Shown one piece after another: positions 11,335-21,806 of a stretch of DNA of 64,000 bases. The number at the start of each line of letters is the position of its first letter. The first letter of the stretch is position 1. This DNA is from Notospermus geniculatus (taxonomy: Eukaryota; Nemertea; Pilidiophora; Heteronemertea; Lineidae): positions 84,860 to 148,859 of the forward strand of contig NMRB01000779.1 of assembly GCA_002633025.1 (NCBI GenBank). Direction: 5' to 3'. Position numbers and translations under genes: made by a program. Below the pieces are notes generated by a model. The model worked only from the letters and a program-made list of their open reading frames with translations. It did no database searches and was not told where the DNA came from.

Positions 11335-13717
11335 AATTGAAATAAGGTTTCCCGAAATAAGGTTTTCAGACGACCATGGATTTCGTCTTTGATGGTGTGC
11401 ACCCACGCACGGCTCAGATTCTCACACCTTCGATAGCAGAACCTCAAGCGGCAAAAGGGAAAAGCAGTACACACAACAACATTGTTTTCTGGTTCCCTCT
11501 GTCGCCATCCCACCCCGCCACATTCAGGAAGGTTACAAGTGTAAACAAGTATCGAGATGATATTGGAATCCGAAATGTCGCGGGTTGAATAGCGTCTTCT
11601 GATCGATTAGACTTCAATCAGCGCCGGCTTAGGCAATAATAGACGGAACTGCCAATATATTGGTATTCCGGGGCACATCCGGCACCACCAAGGATGTGAT
11701 TTCCTTTGAAAGACCCGTAGAGGTGGTTTATACACATAACAAGAATGCTGCCTTGTCTTAGAGTGTTTAGCACCTCGGGTCAAGATGAAGGACATGCTGG
11801 CAGAGAGGACGTTCGAACTCGTTGGGTTATCTGCAACTCCTGTCCCTCCACAACGTCCCTCCCTAGCTGGCGCTTGATAGGCCGTGCATTTAACTTACTG
11901 GAGAGCAGTGCCTGGGCCAGCACAACAAAATTGCTAAAAATAGCAGGATTCCCTTTTTTCTTCCGTCTCATCTCTCTCCCTTCATCCGTTTCCATCTCGT
12001 TGTCATTTTTCATCCTTCTGAGGAAGAGTCAACCACTAAATGAAAGTAGTTGGCCTATCAATCATTCACGAGGGGAACCGCAACAATTCGGAAAGTAAGT
12101 AACCTAAGTATCCATGTATACTAAGTAAAACCAGTTCCCCTTCTAAATAATCCACAATCCAATTAATAAATCCATTTCGCGTTAAATGTATGTTCTGCCT
12201 GCCATCTCCATCTATACCAATATCTTTTAGATGATGGATGGAAACGATATATTTTCATATTGATCAACTTTTATCATTCACGAGCGGCATTACAGATGTA
12301 CTTCATGTGGAAGGATGATCAATCTCAAAACTAACCACTTGTGTCCGAGTTGCTGCGCTATCTCGTTGGTAGTGCGCAATATTTTCGTGTGTCAACGAGT
12401 GATGCGACGGTTAATTTTTCAGGAGATCTCTGGATGACGAATGCGTCAGTAGCGTTTGCTGCCTTACTCTCTTTTCCATCCACCATGTTACCAAATCAAA
12501 CGCGGTTCCATACAATCCCTGAATGATGCAACAGCAATCAACGTTGCCGCTGTGTACAAGCCTCCGTTTCGAACCGCCCAATTAGAGGCGCTGTTCTTTA
12601 CAATACCTGCCGAATTACCCAATCAGAAGCACTTGTTCAAAAGGACCATGGGTGATTACTTTACGAAACTTTCTGTCAGTTGTCCGACGGACATGATAAC
12701 AGGAATACCACTTGTTCTCTACACTTCTCCGCCCTGTAGACTATTTTAATGGATGATGTCTCGGGTATCGTCCTCCACGGCCGTGGGCCGCTGGTAACTT
12801 CTTCCTGAAGTTAGTTGGTCCTGGTTTTCTCCTCAAGCCGCAAGGTGCTGCATCCATACTTTTTTTGGATCCCATCTAGACTCAGTGGCCTGCAGGCTCA
12901 CTTTTTTTCACCCAGGCTACCTTTCCGGATATTACGATACTTCACGTTGGACACACAGGCTCTAATTCGATATTGTCTCCAATGAGCCAATCACGATGAT
13001 TCCTTTATTTACTGCAGGATCCATTTACAAACACTGCTGGTGACTGCAATGGTTACAATATTGTGCAGACCGTGATGATCGGTAACCATAATGGCTTCAG
13101 TGAGCAAGCCAGTTTTACTTTTTACTCAAAGAGTAGCACGGATAATGCATCAATACATCAAAGTGAATCAACCATACGGTTTTACCGCAATCATCGGCGA
13201 CACCGTTTTTTCAGTACCACGGTAAAAACCAAATGATTTAGAGATCTTCTAAGAATAGATCGCATTTGTTGGCAAAGTAAGAGTTCTTTTTGCCTGGATG
13301 TCTACATGAAACCTGAGATTTGTCTAAGCTAATTTGTTCTCCATCTTCAGTGCACTCTCCCCAGTCTTCAGTTGGCTATCGGTGTAGACCTATTAAACAT
13401 TGGCACGTTTGGCGCCAATCGTGAAGGATCATCAATAGACGGCGCTGTTTGACGAGAGATCCAATCATAAGCCATCATCACGGGTCCAACCAACGCCGCC
13501 GTATACACACTTTCTTTGGCTAGATACGTGTACAAAATGTACACTGTGCAGATTCCCAGCGGGGTTCCCCGAAGCGGACAGCTAACGCCGTCTGTTGGTG
13601 GTACTTTGAGGATCACATCAACTGAAATAATTTCAGAGCGCGGGAAAAAGTGCCTGGGTAGCGGTTTGAAACTGCAGGAGTTTACATCTTCAGTAGAAAA
13701 TAAATCCTCACTGTAGA
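11335..13717. other. intergenic, no gene seen
   Basis: A 77-codon minus-strand frame at 11780..12013 and a 117-codon plus frame at 11745..12098 overlap each other. A GTTCGAAC word at about 11813 could be a decayed pol III B box, but no A box is convincing. Confidence 0.45.
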
Positions 13718-13931
13718 TCAGCCGTTCCTATTTGGCAGGCGATTGCGCTGAAGCCGGCGAGCGATGCATTTGATTACCAAACGTCTCAACAATACCAATA
13801 CGTTTCCATTCAGTTCTCTTGCAGCCTCCCGTAGGGTACTGTCTTCTGTCCCTGGCTCATCATTCCTCTGATTACTCCTCGAGGTCGCTAAAAGAGCGGA
13901 AATTTCACCCTCATCGGTTGATTGCATCAAC
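13718..13931 (-). CDS. candidate terminal coding exon, unknown gene
   Basis: The minus-strand frame is open from a splice-acceptor-like 'aatctgtttag' (AG at 13933..13932) to a TGA at 13718..13720. It encodes about 70 residues, rich in E, R and L, with a basic end (IARRLQRNRLPNRNG). The exon would enter in phase 2. I see no AATAAA closely downstream on this strand. The family is not recognised. It lies about 0.55 kb upstream of the ASB-like gene on the opposite strand, so if real the two would diverge. A chance open frame is quite possible. Confidence 0.25.
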
Positions 13932-14413
13932 CTAAACAGATTCAAACCGGAGCTCCTGGGAGAGCAATTTTCCAGCCCGATGGGCATGCGTCATGGCTAT
14001 GCTCGAATTGTAATGATGTCATTAATACCAGAAGAAAGTGCATTGGCTTCTCTTCCTTACACATTAACCTTGTTGTACAGAACCGCTGAGAATGAACAAC
14101 GCAGTAAAACCACGTGATCGGCCACTTCCGTTTCGCACGGGTTTCCAGCAAAAACGTCGAAAACTGAAAAGTCAGTGAAGTAATTAGTAGCCATGGTGAT
14201 GGGAAATTAAAAGATTGATTTCGGTGGAGACGAATAATGGTCTTCGGCAAAATCAATGATCTATACATAAATTACGAGCTGTTTCACTTTCTCTCCTTGA
14301 GAGAATTCACTTGATAACACCAAGGATTCATACATAATTCGTGCGGTGAGCCATGAATTTGAGAAGGCAAGAACGTTCCCAAGAAACAGCCGGAAAAGTT
14401 ACACATTGCCTTA

Positions 14414-14433
14414 ATTAGCATAATTATGCTAAT
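14414..14433. promoter_or_regulatory. perfect 20-bp palindrome with two octamer-like sites
   Basis: ATTAGCAT-AATT-ATGCTAAT is a perfect inverted repeat ending 44 bases before the ATG at 14478. ATGCTAAT is close to the POU-factor octamer ATGCAAAT, and here two copies face each other. The palindrome is seen directly; a role as a POU or homeodomain binding site upstream of the ASB-like gene is inference. Confidence 0.4.
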
Positions 14434-14477
14434 AAAATGTAGTGAATGATGTCACAAGTCATCACATTTCAACAATA

Positions 14478-15815
14478 ATGGGAATTTCCCTTTCCGGGAT
14501 TTTCCATGATCCACGTCATTACGTCACGACCTCAGCGACGTTCTACGTCATCATGATCGCCACGCCGTCACTCGTCATTTGCGCGAACGCAAGTCGACAT
14601 GGTCGAAAGGAAAAGGGTCTGACAAGTGACATGCCTGATGAAACGCCTTTCATCATCTGTATCATGAGAAATAATATTTTTCGTCTCTGCCAGGAAAGTT
14701 TTGGTGACAACTGTTTCGTACGGAAAGATCTTGCTGTCAAGGTGCGTAACACGCTGTACCGGCATATTCGCGGCAGTTGCAACTACAGTTGCGTGGTTAA
14801 AGACATCGTGAAACAGGGACTGCAATATTTTGCTGCGGTTGGTAACCCAAATGAACGGAAGTTCGGCAGCCTTGACGTAGTTACACGAACTAATCGGTTT
14901 GAAAACGCACTTGAAGTACTGTATATTTCAGCACATCTGTGCCAAAAGTATGCCGTCAGTGACTCCGAACTTGTTCGGCAGATCCTCCTGACAGTCTTCG
15001 ACGCGACGAAAACGTTCGACCCGTGGTTCGAATTTCTTGATCAGCTTTCGTTCGTGTTTGAGATCGAGACCAATCTCTACCCCTTTCCGTACAAAGACGA
15101 GGATGGGAACATCACGAAGGAAAGACTGGATGCTTTGGAGTATTTTCTCCAACATGCTGCACATTTGAAAGTGTCCAATGTGTGCTTCCATAATCTTACC
15201 TTTGGTGGCTCAGTTGAAGTGCGGCCTTTACTCGTGAGACAAGATGTGACGTTTGTGGATGCTCCACTCCAGAACTGCCGTGGCTGCACTCCGCTGCTGC
15301 TGGCCTGCCATTCCTCCTCTCCAGAAGCTGTGAAGCTCCTTCTCCGGTACGGTGCAAGCCCTGTAGCCGACCAGCAACCCAATCTCTCGCCCACCCTTTC
15401 ATTCAGCGCCCGCTTTCACCAACCCCTCTACGTCCTTGTCTCAAAAATCAGCGCGTTGATGTTTTGGAGGACGCACGGGTTTCATGAGCAGACGACAGAA
15501 GAAATCGAACTGATTCAAGAAGACATGAAGATGAGGGAAGGAAAACTAGTGGAATGCCTCGAGATTTTCAAACTGGTCATGCCCGTGTTCCCAGTCACCG
15601 TGTCGCGGAACATCAGCACCGCTACAACAAACTCTGAATATCAATTCATCCATGAGAACTTTGCCTACTTGACTATTAAAGGACCTGTAAGCCTCCGCCA
15701 TCTCGCAAGATGTCAGATCAGAAGATGTCTCAAGGGTTCTGGTTGTTTGCCGACGAAGCTTCACTGCCTTCCTCTTCCGAAACTGATGATTGAATACCTC
15801 GACCTGGGATTTTGA
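14478..15815 (+). CDS. ankyrin-repeat / SOCS-box protein (ASB-like)
   Basis: 445 residues in one uninterrupted exon. The C-terminal ~44 residues (GPVSLRHLARCQIRRCL ... LPLPKLMIEYLDLGF) match the SOCS box: an S/L-rich entry helix, the basic IRRCL core that contacts Elongin C, and a closing LPLP...YL. At about residues 270-302 an ankyrin unit is visible (GCTPLLLACHSSSPEAVKLL followed by LRYGAS). The middle is a divergent helical region, as in ASB proteins with few clear repeats such as ASB17. Known family role: substrate receptors of Cullin-5/Elongin ubiquitin ligases in the cytosol; here that is inferred. The frame is open upstream, but the first ATG is 14478 (A at -3, G at +4). A second ATG at 14631 (MPDET) would remove an N-terminus that looks poorly protein-like, and could be the true start. 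Intronless coding is unusual for vertebrate ASB genes. No AATAAA is seen close downstream. Confidence 0.85.
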   Translation: MGISLSGIFHDPRHYVTTSATFYVIMIATPSLVICANASRHGRKEKGLTSDMPDETPFIICIMRNNIFRLCQESFGDNCFVRKDLAVKVRNTLYRHIRGSCNYSCVVKDIVKQGLQYFAAVGNPNERKFGSLDVVTRTNRFENALEVLYISAHLCQKYAVSDSELVRQILLTVFDATKTFDPWFEFLDQLSFVFEIETNLYPFPYKDEDGNITKERLDALEYFLQHAAHLKVSNVCFHNLTFGGSVEVRPLLVRQDVTFVDAPLQNCRGCTPLLLACHSSSPEAVKLLLRYGASPVADQQPNLSPTLSFSARFHQPLYVLVSKISALMFWRTHGFHEQTTEEIELIQEDMKMREGKLVECLEIFKLVMPVFPVTVSRNISTATTNSEYQFIHENFAYLTIKGPVSLRHLARCQIRRCLKGSGCLPTKLHCLPLPKLMIEYLDLGF

Positions 15816-16512
15816 ACTTCTTTCTTCTTGTCGTGTCGCCTTCAGCCACTTGTGTCGTCCCCTTCTCTGGCTGCATCGATGACGGCGATTGCCAGAACGC
15901 TACGAATACTTTCAAGGCGTATTCGCTATGAAATTTTTTAAGTATTGCACCCGGATTGTAGATCCACCCAATGACTCATTATGTGCATGGTTAGCTCATG
16001 CCTGGAGCAATGACCAGCTCTCGAGTCGGTAGATTTTGCTACCAGATCTGGGTAGATTACAACCCTCAACACGCTATCATAACCTACGTAATAGCCTCTT
16101 CCAAATGATTGATGCTCACGGTTGGAAGGTTGACGTCTGACCACTAGCATTTGTTTGCGATAGCATTCTTTGGTAAATTGAGGGCTAATAGCTAAGCAAT
16201 CAGTGCTTATACACCCGCACGCTGCTAATGAATTTCTCTGCAAGCTTTTTTGGAGAACAGAATGGTTGTATTGATTTTTACGTCAGCTTCATATTGCTGT
16301 CAATTAATGAAAAGTGGGTAATTGTGGAAAATGATCTTTAGGGTTTTCACGGCAGCTCAACTTTTGGCATTTCGCTACAGGTAGCTTTGTTTGAATTGAC
16401 GAATGAGTTTGGAAACGTGATCACATTATTGTCCGTAATGCTGCCAAGCAATTTGTACATAATAATGTCTATTTATTGTACGTGTAGATTTCAATAATTA
16501 TTTACATATTTT
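15816..16512. other. 3' flank of ASB-like gene, nothing clear
   Basis: This probably contains the 3' UTR of the ASB-like gene, but I found no canonical AATAAA. No other gene or repeat is seen. Confidence 0.4.
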
Positions 16513-16660
16513 AAGAGTCGAATACCGATGTAACATTTTTGAGCGTTTCCCATCTCTGTGAGAGTTCCCCCGCTATTTCTGACCGAATAAGCTGCGACTT
16601 GACAATAAGGGACACACAGAGAAACATGCTGATCTAACTGCCAGCGTTTCCAAAACAATG
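16513..16660. repeat. dispersed repeat, copy 1 (partner at 41909)
   Basis: It aligns in the same orientation with 41909..42055: 'gtgtaa(c/t)atttttgagcg'-like text, 'gaataagctgcgacttgaca' against 'gaataagtcgcgacttgaca', then 'aacac/aacatg' and a G-rich end. The reverse strands share peptide-like similarity (LP/VPHCQVA-YSV), so this could be old coding sequence from an element. No ends could be defined. Confidence 0.55.
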
Positions 16661-17524
16661 GGGGGGGGGGACACCGACACACGGAAACACTGGCAGATGT
16701 AACACGGCTGGTGGCCTCCTTGGTATAATTATGATCCCGTCAGCCAAGACATCTTCGGTTCGCCATCCACGAGTGCGTGACGCCATTAACGGGTCCTACA
16801 TTATTCAGTCTGCCTTAACAGGGGACGTGCCCTCTTACCTACGAAAGAACCCTTTCTTACCAGTCAATAAGAATGCTTAACTAATGTCAGTTTCACTTTC
16901 GGGAAAATAGCGTCCGTTGCCATAGAAACGCATCAATATTAAATGCATCCGACTCATATTTGATGATGGACATGGCATAGCCGATCAGTGCCACAGGCTG
17001 TCGTCATCCTCTTAGTTTGTTGTAGTACCAGCAACGGAATTCGCCGCCTCAGGGGCGTGAGATGAATGTTTTGACAACTTTCCTAAAGAGGTCGCTGCCA
17101 ACGCCAACACCGTCTATTGCATAATCTATCGATGACGTCAACACTGACGTCACTCGTGGTATTGTCTCATCAGGGACCATGAGAATTTCCAGATCGTTCC
17201 CTCCGTAAAGAAATAGGTGACGAGCACTCCAGTTTACCGATAACGTCATCAGCTGACCTGTGCAGCTCTTTCGCCAGTCGTTGTACCGTATTTGAAAGCC
17301 GTGCTATTCGTCTAAGGAATGTGACATGTTAAAGTTCATCTTATTAATACTGAGTTGGTATTCACGCACTCAGGATGACTCGTGAGACTGAGCCGTCAGA
17401 AACTTGATAACAAAACCAAAATGGTTCTCGAGCTTTGATCAGTTGTCCGCAAGCGGTTCTTATCTCATGGTGTCGGCGAGAAGAAGACAATAGGCTTCAG
17501 TTGACTGGTCAAAGAAGGTTTGAA
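16661..17524. other. intergenic, no gene seen
   Basis: A G10 homopolymer run lies at about 16661..16670. Two TGACGTCA-type words occur at about 17133..17150 inside a 66-codon minus-strand frame (17049..17249) that I do not recognise. Confidence 0.45.
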
Positions 17525-17970
17525 GTGTGGATAGATTTGGTTATCGCTTTTACCTGTAGTGAGAGCTCTAAAAATCGTCCGATGGTTGCCAGGAAAGAAA
17601 AGGATTGATGGTTGCTTTTCCTGTGGAGAGGTCTAGATTGTGATGTTCCTAGGAACGAAATAGGTTTTATAATTTATAGTTATCGCTTTTCCTGTGTAAG
17701 AAAATCGTCCGACTCTAGATTGCGATGGTTGCCAGGAACGAAACAGGTTTGGTGATTGTTTTTTTCTGTGGAGAGGTCGAGAGATCGTCTAGATTGCGAT
17801 GGTTGCCAGAAACGAAACGGGTTTGGTGATTGTTTTTCCTTTGGAGAGATCTAGAAATTGTCTAGATTTTGATGGCTGCTAGGAACGAAATAGGTTTAGT
17901 TATCGCTTTTCCAGTAGAGATGTCTAGAAATCGTCTAGATTGTGATGGTTGCCAGGAAAGAAACAGGTAC
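17525..17970. repeat. degenerate tandem array of about 80-bp units
   Basis: Five to six units each contain 'gatggttgccaggaa(c/a)gaaa', then 'ggttt(g/a)gt(g/t)at(t/c)g', 'ttttcctgtggagag' and 'tctagaaatcgtctagatt'. Divergence between units is moderate. No coding potential is seen. Confidence 0.85.
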
Positions 17971-18081
17971 CCGAGTTAGACGCGATGGGAAAAAACACTG
18001 CATGATTCATCAATATCTAATTCAATGACTTAGTTAATAACAGAATCTGTTTCCAAACATCAGTCGATTTGTCTGCTGACT

Positions 18082-18194
18082 AATGATGAGCTGTCGGATT
18101 CCAACCTTTCATATTTCTATATTTCTATATACCATCACTGTGTGCTTCAATATAGAAATATGAAAAGTACGTTGGAATCCGACACCTCATCATT
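18082..18194. mobile_element. foldback element with AATGATGAG ends
   Basis: The left arm AATGATGAGCTGTCGGATTCCAAC and the inner 'catatttctatat' both pair with the right half, with one short offset. A nearly complete hairpin of 113 bp results. No coding sequence; likely a MITE. Confidence 0.8.
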
Positions 18195-18626
18195 CGTATT
18201 ATCATCTTATCAATTCGTATCGAATTTCGATTGACCTCACCATTCACAGATACGAGGACAATGTTGAAGAAGTCATGTGTATGCAGCAGGTGTATCTAAG
18301 TTTAGACAGCTATGAAAAATAATTCAATTTTATCGTATAAGTGGCAATTTGTTCATTTTTTTACCTCCTGGAGAATTTATTATGAATAATGTGCTGTTCA
18401 TGTTGACTTAAATTTAGACGTGGATGCCGTGTTTCTCACTGTGAAGTATTTCTAAGTTTGATTTAATTTGGTCTGGTATTGATTGCCTGACATGATGAAA
18501 GAGCATGAGCCGAAGTTTAAATTTGTTCCAATCGAAGGTTAATTCTAAAGCAACACTCCTCATAATCACTTGAAGAAAAAGAAATGAATTGATTTCTACT
18601 GGATGAAGTGGGATGGCATCAATGAA

Positions 18627-18883
18627 CAGGGGCGGATCTACGATTTCGGAAAAGAGGGGGCGCACCATCCTCCCACAGCAGGGTTTGTCTGCGGTGATGA
18701 AGGGAGCGAGCAGTAAGAACGCCTGATATTCTCAGGATGGGGCGCACTGTGCTAGAAACATTGAAATCTGCGGTGAATTTCAATGATTTGCTCCAAATTT
18801 CAGAATTTCACGGTCGATTTTACAGATTTGTTGGCCGAAAGGGGGACGTGCGTCGGGTGCGCCCCCTCTTGGATCTGCGTGTG
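18627..18883. mobile_element. hAT-type non-autonomous element (CAGGGGCGGATC end)
   Basis: It begins CAGGGGCGGATCTACGAT, then 'gagggggcgcacc', and ends with the inverted 'ggtgcgccccctcttggatc'. CAGGGGCGGATCCA termini of this type are common in hAT-derived elements across invertebrates. The right terminus is degenerate and I cannot confirm an 8-bp target-site duplication. An overlapping half of the 7504 foldback arm lies inside at 18668..18712. Confidence 0.65.
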
Positions 18884-19750
18884 ATGAATCTCTCAATCAT
18901 GTATTTCAATTCATTTTTAATACTTTAGTCTTCATGTGTACACTCGTCAATCTTGTTACCTTATTTAGACCATCAACGGCTTCATGGTCGCGAACCCTTC
19001 ATGAAACCTTTGTTAACCGACGTGTCCGTATACCGTGTAGCTCTATGTCACGCAGTCTTGGAGTCTTTTTGAGGACTCACTGCGGGCAACACATTCTTAC
19101 CGGTGAATGTGAAACCTGAGATGGATACAGGTATAGTACTAAATGTATAAAACCCTCAAAATGGCATGCTGTTGCTGCTTTCACGAGCAACATAATCATC
19201 TCTCTCCGTAATTTCCATCGCCATTACTCTCTAAAGTAGCCATTTGAGGAAACTGAGCACGCATTATTGCTACCGCAGGAAAAAAACAAGTCACTGATAT
19301 ATGCGTCCGACAGAGGTAGTGTTTCCGTTTGCATTGTTGCTGGTCGTCCAATATTGACTAAAATGTCTACTTACTGGGTAAAGATGCTAAAGCTTGCTTC
19401 TTTTACGACGTTCGGAGGTAGCCGTGCATGGTATCTCGTCGACTGGAATCTGGGAACTGACGCCCATGGTCGAAAGAACCTCAAAAGGCACGTATAGTTT
19501 AAATTCAGGGAATAGCTCGATATAAAGGCTTCCCAAGCAGTGTCATTGCAGTTTGTTCTCTATTGGTGAGGCATAGGTTTCTGGCCACCTTGTAAGGAGC
19601 GACTCTGATGTGCCTGCCAGTAAAAGCCATGTAGTAGCAAATGGGACACACCCATGAACGGTTTGGTATTGGTGGCTGGTTATTTACCGTTTACATGCCT
19701 CATGGCTTCAATTGATTGTAACTCCGAAAGCCAAGAGGCTCCAGTCCGAT
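18884..19750. other. intergenic, no gene seen
   Basis: Only short frames, no repeats paired within the window. Confidence 0.5.
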
Positions 19751-20122
19751 CTAAAAATGCATCGAGGCGAATGCTACAGAGCCGGAGAATTCCCACATCA
19801 CTTTATTTACCAGTCTAGAGCAATTTAATTGGCTGACAATTCGATCACAGATATCGGTCTCGCACCATCCCAGCAGGTTGGAATACCGAAGATTCTCAGT
19901 ACCTGTGCCGTGCATTATTGGCTTCATCGCCCTCGAACATAGTGGGCAATAAATATCCAGGCGGTCGCTTCTTCCATTCACTGTTCCGAAATCAGCGGCT
20001 TCTGGCTGATTCCTGGATTGTCTGTCTTCTCCTACATTTTTTTTGAAGAGCCTTCTTCCTGAAGCTTCGCCATCAGTTAAAGGACATTTCAACACGTAGA
20101 GATTTGTGTTACTTGCTGTCAT
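19751..20122 (-). CDS. unrecognised 123-codon open reading frame
   Basis: The frame starts at an ATG at 20122 (weak context, C at -3) and stops at a TAG at 19751. The product is 123 residues with a CPLC pair (IYCPLCSRAMKP) and further cysteines (GWCETDIC, LNC), which could suggest metal binding. About 16 open frames of this size are expected by chance in 64 kb, so the evidence is composition only. On the other strand an acceptor-like 'tttgccttccag' ends at 20133 and is followed by three open frames. I assign no function. Confidence 0.2.
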   Translation of the reverse strand: MTASNTNLYVLKCPLTDGEASGRRLFKKNVGEDRQSRNQPEAADFGTVNGRSDRLDIYCPLCSRAMKPIMHGTGTENLRYSNLLGWCETDICDRIVSQLNCSRLVNKVMWEFSGSVAFASMHF

Positions 20123-21675
20123 TTGCCTTCCAGTCAGGACAGCACAGGGGCGAATCGCCAGGAAGTCGTCATCAAGTGGAGGTGCGTCTTGGCAAACTGG
20201 AACGACACTGTGGTGTCACTTCTCAGAGCTCCTGTTCCTGGGGATCGAGCCCATCGCATTGGAGATTCACATGTTTGGGTCGACTACAGACTACCGTCGC
20301 TCAGATTTCCGAACCGCCAGTAGCCGGTGTAACAACCACGTCTAATCGCCAGTTATGTCGGTTTCAGATAGTAAATCGTTGAATCATTGGCGTTAATGTT
20401 GCCCGGGGAACCTCAGGTGAAGTGCAAGGAGACCCCGGTCTTGTTGATATCATCGCTAAAGGTTAAGAGAGAGAGTATTATATCTGTGATTTCCAAGTGC
20501 CCGTTGTCGATTTCTCTCAGTGAAGGTGAGTGAAAAGATTTACATGTCGAAATTTGTCGTGATAAAACAGGAAGTCAGTTTCCAGAATCTTAGCAAATTT
20601 TCGACCCCCACCGGGGTCTTCTTCAGGCTGGCACTTTCAAGTCGAGCTATCATCATTTTGTGTGTCAGTTTTTGTGCTTCCTCTTTCTTTCGAAATTTGT
20701 CGTCTTGTTATACATGCATAGTCAGTCAACAAGATGTCTTCATCAACGAATACTTGGGTACTGGTTATCTTCGTGTCCTCTCCTGTCTTCCCAAAGTCTT
20801 CCCCATAGTGATATAGATTTTAGGCCTAAACGTGTCAATCTGTAATTTACAAGTCACCATGACTAATTGATAAACTATTCCTCGAACGTGAAGTACTCAT
20901 GAAGACTTCCTTTCGAGTTGTTGACAGCAGACGAGAAGCCCCTTGATGTCTGTTTTCCGCACTGGATATTGACTACTTAATACGGAATGGAGTGTTTGAA
21001 CTCCGGCAGCTGTTCCAACGGGGGGATATAACCGAGCCGCGCGGACGATTGATTGTAGGAGCCAATCGACTGGTCATGGGAAGACCGGGGATGTTGGCAT
21101 TTAACGGGCCCCAGGATAGCCGTTATGTCCATCTTCAGCAGTATTTCGATTGATGTTGTCGATCGGATGACCTTTGCATCTTGTGCCTGCAAAGACATCG
21201 ACAACAGACCGTGGGCCAGACATAGCAACAGTTTCCCCTCCGATAGACTAATAGCAAATTCCGTCATAAATAAATTACGGGCTGCAACTAACCGCAATCT
21301 TGGGTTTCAGCGCGGCCGATGGACGCTGAGCTAATATGATAACCTGAGAGAATGCTCCATCTGATTCTATCACATATGCTTCAGAGAGATATTAATCTAC
21401 AATTCTCTCCAATTTGTCAGAGTCGGTGTGGCGGTTAATGGTTATGGCCAATTTGTGGGAATCATCCATGTATTCCTTCAAACGTCGGACGTACTGTATG
21501 TAGTGTGGTTTGCTTCACACAACATGTATACATGTACTGTTATAAGGAGCGGTACTCAAAATACCTACACCTACATGTACATTCTAATACCCTCGCCTCC
21601 CAAGACCCTTGACAGGTCAATCATTATGGACAGGGCCAATTGTGGAGCGTAGTACACGTCACGCTGCGAATGGCT
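20123..21675. other. exon-like open stretches, no confirmed gene
   Basis: Plus-strand 20134..20345 follows a good acceptor (tgtcatttgccttccag) and stays open in all three frames for over 60 codons. Plus-strand 20947..21153 is open for 68 codons without an ATG, with a protein-like reading (for example FQRGDITEPRGRLIVGANRL) before a TGA. Neither has a clear donor or a family I recognise. The two could be exons of one gene or chance. Confidence 0.2.
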
Positions 21676-21806
21676 GTGCGTAGACACTCTGATTGGTTCA
21701 TTCAGAGTAACAACCGTAATCAAGCACTCTGATTGGTTCATTCAAACGGTCGTCAAACACTCTGATTGGTTCCTTCGGAGTAAAGTGCGCTGTGATTGGT
21801 CATCTA
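21676..21806. repeat. cluster of four CTCTGATTGGTT-type words
   Basis: 'ctctgattggttcattc' occurs at about 21688 and 21730, 'ctctgattggttccttc' at about 21760, and 'gctgtgattggtcatc' at about 21791. Spacing is 30-42 bases, all in the same orientation. Each contains the ATTGG (inverted CCAAT) pentamer. Whether this is a regulatory array or a decayed tandem repeat is not decidable here. Confidence 0.6.

Noticed and set aside
14442-14477. Upstream extension of the ASB-like protein
   Set aside because: It begins with GTG; animal initiation at ATG 14478 or 14631 is more likely.
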